Source: Aselliscus stoliczkanus (Eukaryota; Chordata; Mammalia; Chiroptera; Hipposideridae). From it: a stretch of 64,000 nucleotides of DNA. The notes under the pieces are model-generated. The model saw only the letters and a program-made list of their open reading frames with translations. It had not been told where the DNA came from and searched no databases. The stretch lies in contig CM066730.1 in NCBI GenBank assembly GCA_033961575.1, positions 159,367,523 to 159,431,522 of the forward strand, written 5' to 3'. Position numbers and translations under genes: made by a program. Of the stretch, positions 55,532 through 64,000 are shown piece after piece. Position 1 is the stretch's first letter, and every line of letters starts with the position of its first letter.

Positions 55532-55911
55532 TAAAAACCTGACAGGCATCCCTGATTCTTCTCTTCGCCCGCCCCCAGCAGCAGCCTGGATGCTGCATCA
55601 GAACCCATCCAGAATCTGCCCACTTCTTCCCATTTCCTCCAGTAGGCTCCTAGATCCGGTTGCCATCTCCTCTTGCCTAATGATGGCAATGGGATCCTCA
55701 CTTGTCTCTCTGCTTTCACTCTTGTCTCCTGTAATCCATTTCCACATTGAATCCAGAGTGAGCTTTTAAAAATATAAACTTTTAAAAATATCACTCTCCT
55801 GCTGCAGCCTTTCAACGGCTTCTCATCACATTAATTTCTTACTCTGACCTGCAATGCCCTCCCTGAGTTGGTCCCTGCCTACCTCTCTACCATCATGGAA
55901 TACCATCCATA

Positions 55912-55932
55912 CCTCTCTCTCTCTCTCTCTCT

Positions 55933-56007
<75 letters not shown>
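55912..56007. repeat. Compound (CT)n(CA)n microsatellite
   Basis: About 33 CT units with one ATT break are followed without gap by about 14 CA units. Confidence 0.96.
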
Positions 56008-56009
<2 letters not shown>

Positions 56010-56162
56010 CTCTTTCTCTCATTCCCACTTTTTTTTCCTCTCTCTCTCTCCCAGCTACACCTGGCCTGCTCTCTGTTCATCAGAAAGGCCAGGCCCACCT
56101 CCACCCAAGGGCCCTTGCAGTAGCTGTTCCCTTTGCCTGGTAAGCTCTAACCAGACTTTGAG

Positions 56163-56163
<1 letters not shown>

Positions 56164-56205
<42 letters not shown>
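56164..56205. repeat. (GT)n microsatellite
   Basis: About 20 GT units, 160 bases after a CA repeat on the same strand. Confidence 0.97.
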
Positions 56206-56209
<4 letters not shown>

Positions 56210-56433
56210 GGTGTATGTTTGGAGAGATTGTTTTGTAGGTATATGTGTGTCTGTCTATTTTTATTAATCATGAGTTAATGTGCTACAAAACTAATGGCTT
56301 CGTATATAGGTCACCACTTTAGGAACTTTTTACCTGAGAGAAAATAATTCCCATAGACCATTTAGAGGTTTTTTTCTCCCATCCTATTTTCTTAGCACAT
56401 AATATGATTTTGAACCTAAAAAAACAGGCAACA

Positions 56434-56884
56434 GGGCCGGCCGAGTGGCGCATTGGTTAAGCGCTGGTTTTGGGATGCCAGCGGCCCCGGTTCAGATCCC
56501 ACATGAGGGCCAGTGACACTGCCCTCTGCGGCTAACAACGGCTCCACCTGGAGCTGGGCTGTGCGAGCCCCTGTGATGGTGTGGGCTGCAGCCCCTGCTG
56601 CAGTGGGCTGCCATAGGCTACAGTGAGTGGCCCGCAGCCAGCGTGAGCGGCTGGCAGCCAAGAGTGAGCTGCCAATAGCCGCGGTGAGCGACATCCAGAG
56701 GCCAGCGACTGATCTACCTCATCCGGGAAGAGCGCAATGACGATACCAACAGTGAAGCAACATCCTCCGCAACTAAACTGAAGAACAAAAAGACAGCAGC
56801 TTGTCTGTTCCCCTTCCCCGATTCCCCAACGCTGTTCCCCTCCGCCAATTCCCCAATAAAATCTTAAAAAAAAAAAAAAAAAAA
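56434..56884 (+). mobile_element. Long tRNA-derived SINE with body and AATAAA tail
   Basis: The order is: head GCCGGCCGAGTGGCGCATTG, link AGGGCCAGTGACACTGCCC, GC-rich body (GGGCTGCAGCCCCTGCTGCA), CTGAAGAACAAAAAGACAGC, and tail CCGCCAATTCCCCAATAAAA followed by TCTTAAA and poly(A). AGGCAACA flanks it at 56426 and 56885. It pairs with the antisense copy at 14037. Confidence 0.85.
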
Positions 56885-57134
56885 AGGCAACAAAAATAAA
56901 AAAACTTTGAAGACTTTCCAAAAATTGGGGGAAAAAGACTATAACTTGGTAAGAAGAAGAAAAAAGGAGAAAGACAAAGAGGAGGAAGAGGAGTAGGAGA
57001 AACAAAATAGAATTTAAAACCAAATCATTAAGTGAGATTAAAGAGGACCATGTTGAAATAATAAAAGCTGTATTACCAGAGCAACAAAGCACTACGAACC
57101 ATGGTTTCCAGAAAGATAAGAAGTTGCCAAAGTC

Positions 57135-57545
57135 ACAATGGTAGTTTTTATTTATTCACCCAACAATGACAGCCTACTATGTGTAGCCATTTTTTAAGTG
57201 GTAGGGAATAAGCAGTAAACAACACGCATAAACTCTCCGAGCTGTGGAGCTAACTTCTAATGGGAGGGAAAAGACAAAGTTTTAAGTAAATATAGAATAT
57301 TTATTATAATAATGAGTTCTATGGAGAAAAATACAGCAGTGAATGGGATTGGAGAGAACCAAGGATGGGGAAGGAATGGCAATTTTAAGCAGCATGGCCC
57401 AGGAAAACCTCTCTAAAGTGACATCTGAGCAGAAGCCTGAAGAACATGCAAGAGAACCACGCAACTCTCTAGAGAAGAGCACTCCAGGGAAAAGAGAGAA
57501 CAAGTGCAAAGGCCCTGAGGTGAGAGTGTGCCTAGCCTGTTAGAA
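57135..57545 (-). mobile_element. L2, antisense
   Basis: The + strand reads TATTCACCCAACAATGACAG, CTACTATGTGTAGCCATTTT, AGCAGAAGCCTGAAGAACAT and GTGCAAAGGCCCTGAGGTG, a reversed L2 3' end. Confidence 0.65.
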
Positions 57546-57599
57546 GGAAAGCCATGGGACCCAGGACCTAACTTAATCTATACATGAATGCATAGATTC

Positions 57600-58263
57600 C
57601 TTCTTCCCTGATTTGCTGATACCTCTTCTGGGCTAGGAACCCTTTCCCCTGGCTTACTAAGAAAATGGAGCCCCCAGGGAGGAACTGCTTTACTCCCCAC
57701 CGTACACCCACAAATATAACCGCTCCATTCAGCCTCACCGCCTGCCTCTCATCTCAGAGGAAATGTTTCTTTTCCTGTTCAAGGCTCATCTCTACATCTT
57801 TGCTGGTGGTCCCCCTACCCTCACCTGCTCTGAGAGCTGTCTCTATCTAGTACAGGGTGCTAACTCCTCTTCCCCACATCTTAAAACTCTCTCTACTACA
57901 ATATTTCTCTTTTCCTGTAAATCTTCTGAAAGTTCTCCCAACTTAAAAAAAGTTTAAAAATCTCTTTTATCCTAGATTTGGCAATTTCTGCCTCTCTGTC
58001 CTTCCCTTCTCCTGAAGGAGTTGCCTTACATTCCTGGCTCTATATCCTCACTTCTAGTCCTCAACCCACTGCAGTTTGACTTCTGCCCCTTTGGGGCCAT
58101 AAAAACTGTAAACGCCAAATCCAGTGGGCAACCTTTTCATCCTCATCTTACCGGATTTCCCTACTACAATGAACTAGGTAGTACCACTTGAGTCCACCAT
58201 CTCTCTCCCCTATGGGCAGGGCACCTGAAGCAGAGACTTTGAACTAACCCCAATGATCTCCTT
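57600..58263 (+). mobile_element. L2, sense
   Basis: The stretch around 57765-58150 (TTTCCTGTTCAAGGCTCATC, CACTGCAGTTTGACTTCTGC, CAAATCCAGTGGGCAACCTT) matches internal L2 ORF2 wording. It is decayed and cut by a SINE at 58279. Confidence 0.6.
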
Positions 58264-58278
58264 TCCCTCTTTCTTTTT

Positions 58279-58375
58279 TTTGAGGGCAGTGTCACTGGCC
58301 CTCATATGTGGGACCCGAACCGGGGCCGCTGGCCTCCCAAGCCAGTGCCCAACCACCGTGCCACTTGGCTGGCCC
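58279..58375 (-). mobile_element. Short tRNA-derived SINE, antisense
   Basis: It has the full family signature in reverse complement. TCCCTCTTTCTTTT is duplicated at 58264 and 58376. Confidence 0.92.
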
Positions 58376-58409
58376 TCCCTCTTTCTTTTTCTTTTTCTTT
58401 TTTTTTCCT

Positions 58410-58790
58410 CAACACACCCTGGAGTTGTAACAAAGAACATGGCTGCCCAGCTGGACTCGACATTCCCTGGCCTCCCCTGTAGCTAGGTGTAGCATTATGA
58501 GTTCTTACCAGTAAGTTGTGAGAAGTGACAGTGATGTGACAACTTCTTGGCCTGACCCTTGGTGCTCTGGACCCAGTTATGGGAGCCTCGCTTTAAGATA
58601 GCAGCCTTAACCCACCAACCTGGGACCCAGACAACAACTCGAAACAGAGCTACCCTGCCAGCCATGGATGACTCATGTGAGAAAAAAATACTTATACCTC
58701 ATTTAAGCTGTTGTATTTTTGGAACTTTTTGTTATAGCAGCTTAGCCTGTACTCTAAGTGACATAGCATTGACTGAAGAGCAGCCAATCC
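58410..58790. mobile_element. Ancient interspersed repeat, family not assigned
   Basis: The phrases GGGAGCCTCGCTTTAAGATA and TTAAGCTGTTGTATTTTTGG with GTTATAGCAGCTTAGCCTG recall an old mammalian repeat found in many places. A related ending is at 62275-62345. I cannot name the family safely. Confidence 0.4.
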
Positions 58791-59454
58791 ATAGGCGTTT
58801 TAAAATCTACCCACCCTCAATCTAATTTGGGTCCTCCTATTACACTCTCTTAGCACCTGTACTTCTCCTTCAAAGCACATATCGCAATTTGTGACTAAAT
58901 CATTATTTGTGTAATGCAGTGGTCAGTACTGATTGCCTTCCCAATGACTATCTCCCCTCCCTTCTTTTTCTCTCATAGGATCCTGGTTTTATTCAGGTAT
59001 CCATGTCTTCCTCATTCAAATTCATGCTGTATTAAAAAAGTGAGCTTAGGCCAATCAGATTCTCTCTCTTAGATTTTAAACGAAGAAACAAATAGTTAAC
59101 CACTTACCAAAAGGATCTAAGATGGAACGTTCACAATGTAGTGAGAGCCTGTGAGGCTACCAATCGACCATTTTGCAAACAAGGGTGCTTGGAAAACCAG
59201 AACTAAGAATGAGAAGGGCCAGCAGGTAGGAAAGAAGCTGGTGTGTGACATGGAGGTAGATTGCACCCATGATGGCCTTTGCATCATGTCTGCTGCGGAC
59301 CTGCAGCCAGCTGGAGCCAGGATTATCTCCCAGTTCCAGTCTCCTGGTTTTCCACGGACAGCACCTACAAGAATCCCTAAAATACACCCTCTTTCCCTGG
59401 GCTAGAAGAGTGCTTCTCATAATCAAGCCTCATACTCAAGCAGGCCTGGATAAA
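58791..59454. other. Intergenic, no feature seen
   Basis: No recognised exon or repeat. The open frames are short and overlap on both strands. Confidence 0.4.
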
Positions 59455-59860
59455 ACAGTAACTTTGGGGAAGCATATTCCACTAATATTTTTTGAACACC
59501 TACTGTGTCCTACGTCCTGTTGTATGCACTGAGGTACAGAGAGAACAAGATGGACTGCCTAAGCATCTCTCTGAAAAGAAACATCAACCACATCACTCTT
59601 CTACCTGTTTATAATTCTTTAGTTGCTTCTAATTGACTTCAGAATAAAGCCCTAAGTCCTTATGATGGTTTGCATGGCAACCTTGCATGATCCAGCCTCT
59701 GTCTATTTTTTGAACCTCAGTTCTCAGTTACTTCATCCTTCCCTTCATTTTCAACCCATATCATGTCACTTCCAGGTTCCCAGATGGGCTACCTCCCTCA
59801 CGTTTGCAGGCCTTTGCACACACTCTTCCATTTACTTGGATGTGGTGAGCAAAGACAAGA
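59455..59860. mobile_element. L2 fragments in both orientations
   Basis: An antisense L2 3' end (TTTTTGAACACCTACTGTGT) lies at 59485-59540. Sense L2 words follow (CTTCAGAATAAAGCCCTAAG, CATGATCCAGCCTCTGTCTA, GGCCTTTGCACACACTCTTC). Confidence 0.6.
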
Positions 59861-59884
59861 GGCAAAGTTGAGGATGGTAATAAT

Positions 59885-60075
59885 GATAACACAACCACTG
59901 AGTGAGCATTTATATATGCTTTATATACATTATTCTTAATCTTCATTATAATGTCACAAGGTAGGTTCTGCTTTCCCCATTTTACAGATAAGAAAACTGA
60001 GGCTTTGGAATTGCAGTAACTTACTTCAGGTCTCACAGGATGTGGCAGAGCCAAGATTTGAACCCAAGCCCATTT
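59885..60075 (-). mobile_element. MIR
   Basis: Antisense MIR: TGAGTGAGCATTTATATATG, CCCCATTTTACAGATAAGAA and AGCCAAGATTTGAACCCA. Confidence 0.88.
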
Positions 60076-60124
60076 GCCTCTGAAGAACAGGCTGTCTAGG
60101 TCTGCTGTCTCTTCAGAACTCATC

Positions 60125-60350
60125 TTCTGAAGGCAGACAGACTTGGGTTTGAATTCGGGGCTCCACCACTTCCTCAGTGGGTAACCTTGAACAAATCACT
60201 CCATCTCGCTGAGCCTCAGTTTCTTCATTTGTAAAATGAGGTCAGCAATGGAACCTACCTCAGAGGGTAACTTTGAGGTTAAAAAGAAAGAATACATGTA
60301 AGTGCTTGGGCTAGTGCATTCAATAAAGGTAGATGCTCTTTCATTATCAT
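60125..60350 (+). mobile_element. MIR
   Basis: Sense MIR: GACTTGGGTTTGAATTCGGG, GAGCCTCAGTTTCTTCATTT and GTGCATTCAATAAAGGTAG. It faces the preceding MIR in opposite orientation. Confidence 0.88.
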
Positions 60351-61035
60351 CAGTATTACCTTCTTCATGTAGTCTGATAGCTCTCACTCCTTTGCCCTGT
60401 CCAGATAGAGCTCTGCATCTTATCACTGACACAAACTAAGAGCTGCTTCTCCACAGGGCCTCCTGGGGCCAGGCCTGCATGAGTCTGTGGAGGGAAGCTC
60501 GGAAGGGCAGGGGATGGCCTGTAATTGATCCCAGTTAGAGCTGGGCAGGCCCTGTCTTCTTTGGCTGGGGCCTCAGGAAGCAGGGTGCTGCCTGATTTAT
60601 ATCCCTGCTGCACGGAGCATGACCTGGTGCCCTCTCTACGTGTTCCAGCATCAGACAAGGCCATAAAATGGAATTGGTGCTGCACATTTGTTCCTCTCAG
60701 GGCCAACTTGTATACGGTTGCACCCAGCTTAGGTCAATCCCCTGGAGGACCCTCCCTGGGAAAGGTTGGTGTGTGTGGCCAGCCTGTGCGGTCCTGCCAC
60801 CGGGTGTTCAGGGATAGTGTATAGAAGGAAAATCACAATCCCATGTGCTCTCAGGCTTCAGTGACCATATACTGTGAATGGCCCCCAATACACATCCTGA
60901 ATCTACCGGTCCCCACCCCCTCAACCTCAGACCCAGCTATCCAGTGGCCTCCCGGAAGCTTCCTCCCATGTGTCCCACAGGCCCCCATCTGAACTCATCG
61001 TGTTCACCTCTTGGCTTGCTCTTCTGCCCTCACTG
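60351..61035. other. Intergenic, no feature seen
   Basis: GC-moderate unique-looking sequence without recognised exon or repeat. Confidence 0.45.
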
Positions 61036-61345
61036 GTTGGCACCACGCCCAGGCTGAGGAATTCACTTCCTCCCTGGCCTGGTACAGTATCTTAGTACAC
61101 CTCCTTTATAGCTCTGATCACCATGTTTTGCAATTAGGACAACCTACCACAGGTTTTACCATTACTTGTATCTCTGTCTGTCTCCCCCAATGGACTACGA
61201 ACTCCTAGAGACAAAAGACTGGACCTGATTCATCTCTGTACCCACAGGGCCTAGAGCAGAGCCTGGGGCAGAGGACATGCACCTTGGATGGATGGATGGA
61301 TGGATGGATGGATGGATGGATGGATGGATGATGAATGAACAAATA
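61036..61345 (+). mobile_element. L2 3' end, sense
   Basis: L2 3' wording: TCACTTCCTCCCTGGCCTGG, TGGACTACGAACTCCTAGAG, GGGCCTAGAGCAGAGCCTGG, running into a tetranucleotide repeat where the L2 tail repeat is expected. Confidence 0.65.
61284..61331. repeat. (GGAT)n microsatellite
   Basis: About 12 GGAT units, continuing into GATGAATGAACAAATAAATG. Confidence 0.96.
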
Positions 61346-61444
61346 AATGAACATAGATGGGTATCTTCCAAGGTAGTTTTTAAATAAAAAACATGGCTTC
61401 TTAAGAGGGACTCCTAAAGTTCCACTGGGAATAGTGAAATTAGA

Positions 61445-61600
61445 TATTAGCATCTTAGAGCCAAGATTAACCTTATTTATTGCACACTCTGAGCTCTTTC
61501 ATATGTAGACGACTGAGACCCAAAGAGGTTAAATAACATTCTGAAGTTGAGCAGTGTTTTAGTGGCAGAGTGGACTAGCCCCCAAACCTCCCAACTTTAT
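61445..61600 (-). mobile_element. MIR fragment
   Basis: Antisense MIR: GACTGAGACCCAAAGAGGTT and AAATAACATTCTGAAGTTGA. Confidence 0.55.
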
Positions 61601-61789
61601 AGTCTACAGCCTTTTCTTCTCTTTCCACATGCAGAGCTTAAGCGAGCTCTTCCCAGACTCCCAAGCTTGGCTTCCAAAAATAGACCATAGAAGGCAGAAG
61701 GTATTATATTCTAGACTATCTACAAGGTTTTATTAACAATAATGTGATCCACAGCAGAAAAATTAAGTGAGCGTCTCAGGAATTTCCAG

Positions 61790-61905
61790 TTGTAAGAGTA
61801 AGTATAAGAATATATGACTGTGGTGGCCCTTATCGTCTCTGAGCCTCAGTTTTCTCATCTGCAAAATGGGAATACTAATAGCACCCACCCTGATATGATG
61901 TATGT
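61790..61905 (+). mobile_element. MIR fragment
   Basis: Sense MIR core: GAGCCTCAGTTTTCTCATCT followed by GCAAAATGGGAATACTAAT. Confidence 0.75.
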
Positions 61906-61959
61906 TTTTCTCTTTCATCTCTTGTGGTAGGTTGTATTATTATTCCCAACTATTTGCTG

Positions 61960-62345
61960 GACTCTTAGTAAAATAATTCCCCATCTCTGCCCTTTGCAAT
62001 GAGAGCTGCAGTGCCTCTGGGGGCAGGGTAAGAAACACCTCACTGCCCCCACAGTGTCAGCCTAGGTCATTGTTTTCCTTTGGCCAATGGAATGTAAATG
62101 GAAGTGACATATACCATAGCCCAGGGAAAGCTTTCAGAGTCATTGCAACGTTCAACCACAGCATTTTTCCTTCCAACTCTAGACTGATACAAGGGCTGCT
62201 TCTTCCATGTGAGACATAGACTGTGAAGATAGGTAGAACAGAACTTCAAATGACCTGCAGCTGTCATATAACCTTTGTTGTTGGCAGCCATCGAGATTAT
62301 GGGGTTGTTTCTGCCGTATGACCCAGCCTACTCAGACTCATAATC
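61960..62345. mobile_element. Ancient interspersed repeat, family not assigned
   Basis: TTGGCCAATGGAATGTAAATG and TGTTGTTGGCAGCCATCGAG with GACCCAGCCTACTCAGAC recall an old mammalian repeat, similar in its end to the one at 58410. Confidence 0.4.
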
Positions 62346-62439
62346 TTTTGCTTATAGCACAGACAGACTCATTTGGGACATCTGAAAAGGGAGAATGGGC
62401 TTTGTGGCAAGGATAGCCACAACATGTATTAAACCTCAG

Positions 62440-62698
62440 GTCATCCAAGGGCTAAGTTAGTTAGTGGTCAGGGTAAGCTGCCATAATAAAGAGCCTCCAA
62501 AATAAAAGTCTTAAAGAAGATACACACTGACTTCTCTCATAAAACAGTATGGAGGTACTTGGCTGAGGCAGGGTTGTTAGGCAGTTCAGCTCCATGATGT
62601 TGCCGAGATCCAGGTTCCTTCCAACTTGCTGCTCCTGCTTTCTTCTATGGTATTATCCTCATCTACACCATGCCCACATTCCAGCCTGTGGAAAGGAG

Positions 62699-62758
<60 letters not shown>

Positions 62759-62870
62759 AACCAGTGTTCCTTTTAAGGATGTAGAGAAATCGTCCACACC
62801 ACTGACAGTCCACTGACCAGATCCTAGCCAGAGCTAATGTAAGAAGGCTGGAAAAGTAGTTTCTTACTAG
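62440..62870. mobile_element. Ancient repeat with internal (GA)n, family not assigned
   Basis: GTAAGCTGCCATAATAAAGA at the start and GTTCCTTTTAAGGATGTAGA after the GA tract recall a common mammalian DNA-transposon-like or LTR repeat; no firm assignment. Confidence 0.35.
62698..62757. repeat. (GA)n microsatellite
   Basis: About 28 GA units with one AAG break. Confidence 0.97.
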
Positions 62871-63474
62871 GTGAACATGTGCCCTGATGAAATGCAAAGG
62901 GGGCTTCCTATTAGTAATAGAAAGAAGGGGATAATTTGGTGATTTATTCATGAGAGCCAATTGCATGTAACTTTCCCCCAATTCCATATTCGTTGACATG
63001 ACTTGAAATTGGCCTTTGTGGGAGTATTTACACCACAGAAACTGGCAAACACTACAAATCTGAACTCCCCACGCCTCCCTCCCAACTGGGCAGAGAGCCC
63101 GCTGTTTAACGTTGGCCAGCACTGAGGGTGACGGGTACTGGGAGGCAATCAGCAGTCTCTCTCACACTCAGGCCACGTTTCCTTGGTGTCTCTGCTGCCC
63201 CCCACCCCCGCCCATCTGTTCTCGCCCTCGATTTCCTGCCCTGGGGCCAAGTGCCCACATTTGGGGCACTCAGCTATGTGCAGGGGTGGAAGAGCAAAGA
63301 GCTGGATGGGGGGGTCATGCACCAAGCTCCCTCCCCAGGGGTTATAAGCAGAACAGGCAGCAGAGGCGGACTCCACATGCAACTGAGCAGTGAAAGCTCT
63401 TTTTCCGTCCCTACCACAGAGTTTAGCTTGTAGTGGACTCTCCTTATGCAATTTTCTCTAATATTTCTGTAAAA
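62871..63474. other. Intergenic, no feature seen
   Basis: The segment 63110-63400 is GC-richer than its surroundings and gives overlapping short frames, but no splice sites or family resemblance support an exon. Confidence 0.45.
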
Positions 63475-63600
63475 GACTTTTTTTATTGTGGTAAAATACA
63501 CACAACATAAAATTTACCATCTTAACCAGTTTTAAGTGTGCTGTGCAGTGGTACCAGATACATTCATAATATTATGCAGAACCACTGCAAATCTAAGCAG
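63475..63600 (+). mobile_element. Old L1 3' UTR fragment
   Basis: TTTTATTGTGGTAAAATACA, ACATAAAATTTACCATCTTA and GTACCAGATACATTCATAAT are a familiar phrase of old mammalian L1 3' UTRs; the orientation is my best judgement. Confidence 0.6.
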
Positions 63601-63654
63601 CCTGGCTACTGGGCCTCCACACTTGACCGCTGTACCATACAGCCTCTCAAGACG

Positions 63655-63765
63655 TTGGCAGCCCACCCCAGACTTAGAGAATTGGAATCTTTAGGAATGG
63701 GTCCTGGGAATCTGTATTTGAACAAGTTTAACAGGTGATTCTGAGACACAGCCAGAATTAGACCT
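63655..63765 (+). mobile_element. MER5-like DNA transposon fragment
   Basis: CAGCCCACCCCAGACTTAGA, AATTGGAATCTTTAGGAATG and GTTTAACAGGTGATTCTGAG match the general wording of MER5-type hAT elements. Confidence 0.5.
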
Positions 63766-64000
63766 AAAACTGTGAATCTAAAAATTAGCAGTAAGCCTGG
63801 GGCCATGCGACTAGAATAAATAAGGCTGTTTATCTGATCATGTGAACGTAAGGCCTGCCAAATAATGTTGACTGATTATATCCCGTGTGAGGAGAGAACC
63901 CGTACCCAGATCAATTACAAAGAACCCTCTAGGGACCTGTGAGCAAAAGGCCAGCTCAGGGGACCTGTCTATGAGACCTTTTCCTGAGGGGCTCTAGCCC

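Larger units (their letters stand above)
55106..56150 (+). mobile_element. L2, sense, interrupted by a SINE and microsatellites
   Basis: L2 ORF2 wording is clear: CTCATCATTCATGGCTTTTA, CTTCTCCCCTGAACTCCAGG, TTGCTCAATCTAAAAACCTG, then after the SINE GGCATCCCTGATTCTTCTCT and GGGCCCTTGCAGTAGCTGTTC. All reading frames are decayed. Confidence 0.7.

Noticed and set aside
55854..56143. Frames made of serine-leucine and threonine-histidine runs
   Set aside because: They are translations of (CT)n and (CA)n microsatellites.

Overview
This is a mammalian nuclear window: spliced genes with GT-AG introns, a CpG-rich promoter, and dense MIR, L2, L1 and tRNA-derived SINE sequence. The young SINEs (tRNA-like head running into a poly(A) tail, many with perfect 10-16 bp target-site duplications) and the L1 3' ends resemble those I know from bats, with a yinpterochiropteran (horseshoe-bat-like) genome the best guess. 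That species call is from recognition of the repeats only and is moderate in confidence.

Two protein-coding genes lie tail to tail. On the + strand, positions 54-7840 hold the last four coding exons and the 3' UTR of CSMD2, covering the end of the extracellular region, the transmembrane helix and the cytoplasmic tail. On the - strand, positions 43790 to 27534 hold a complete ZSCAN20: a non-coding first exon in a GC-rich promoter, then seven coding exons that join in frame to an intact protein of 1046 residues (SCAN box, two MSANT/Myb-like domains, ten C2H2 fingers). The CSMD2-ZSCAN20 neighbourhood matches human 1p35-p34.

Between the genes (7.9-27.5 kb) is a repeat-rich spacer: nested L1 pieces, an L1 derivative that lacks most of ORF2, and several short SINEs, some in closely spaced inverted pairs. 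Upstream of ZSCAN20 (44-64 kb) I see no coding exon, only MIR, L2, L1, SINE and microsatellite sequence.

The most interesting items are in the mobile DNA. Two L1 copies (14.5-17.6 kb and 47.3-49.6 kb) share the same internal deletion joining the start of ORF2 to the 3' UTR, as expected for an amplified half-L1 (HAL1-like) family. A SINE in ZSCAN20 intron 1 carries four tRNA-like units in tandem and shares its 3' tail with two longer SINEs elsewhere in the window. A short mariner-like element with terminal inverted repeats and a foldback at an L1/MIR border are also present. Coordinates of old repeats are approximate because they were judged by eye.
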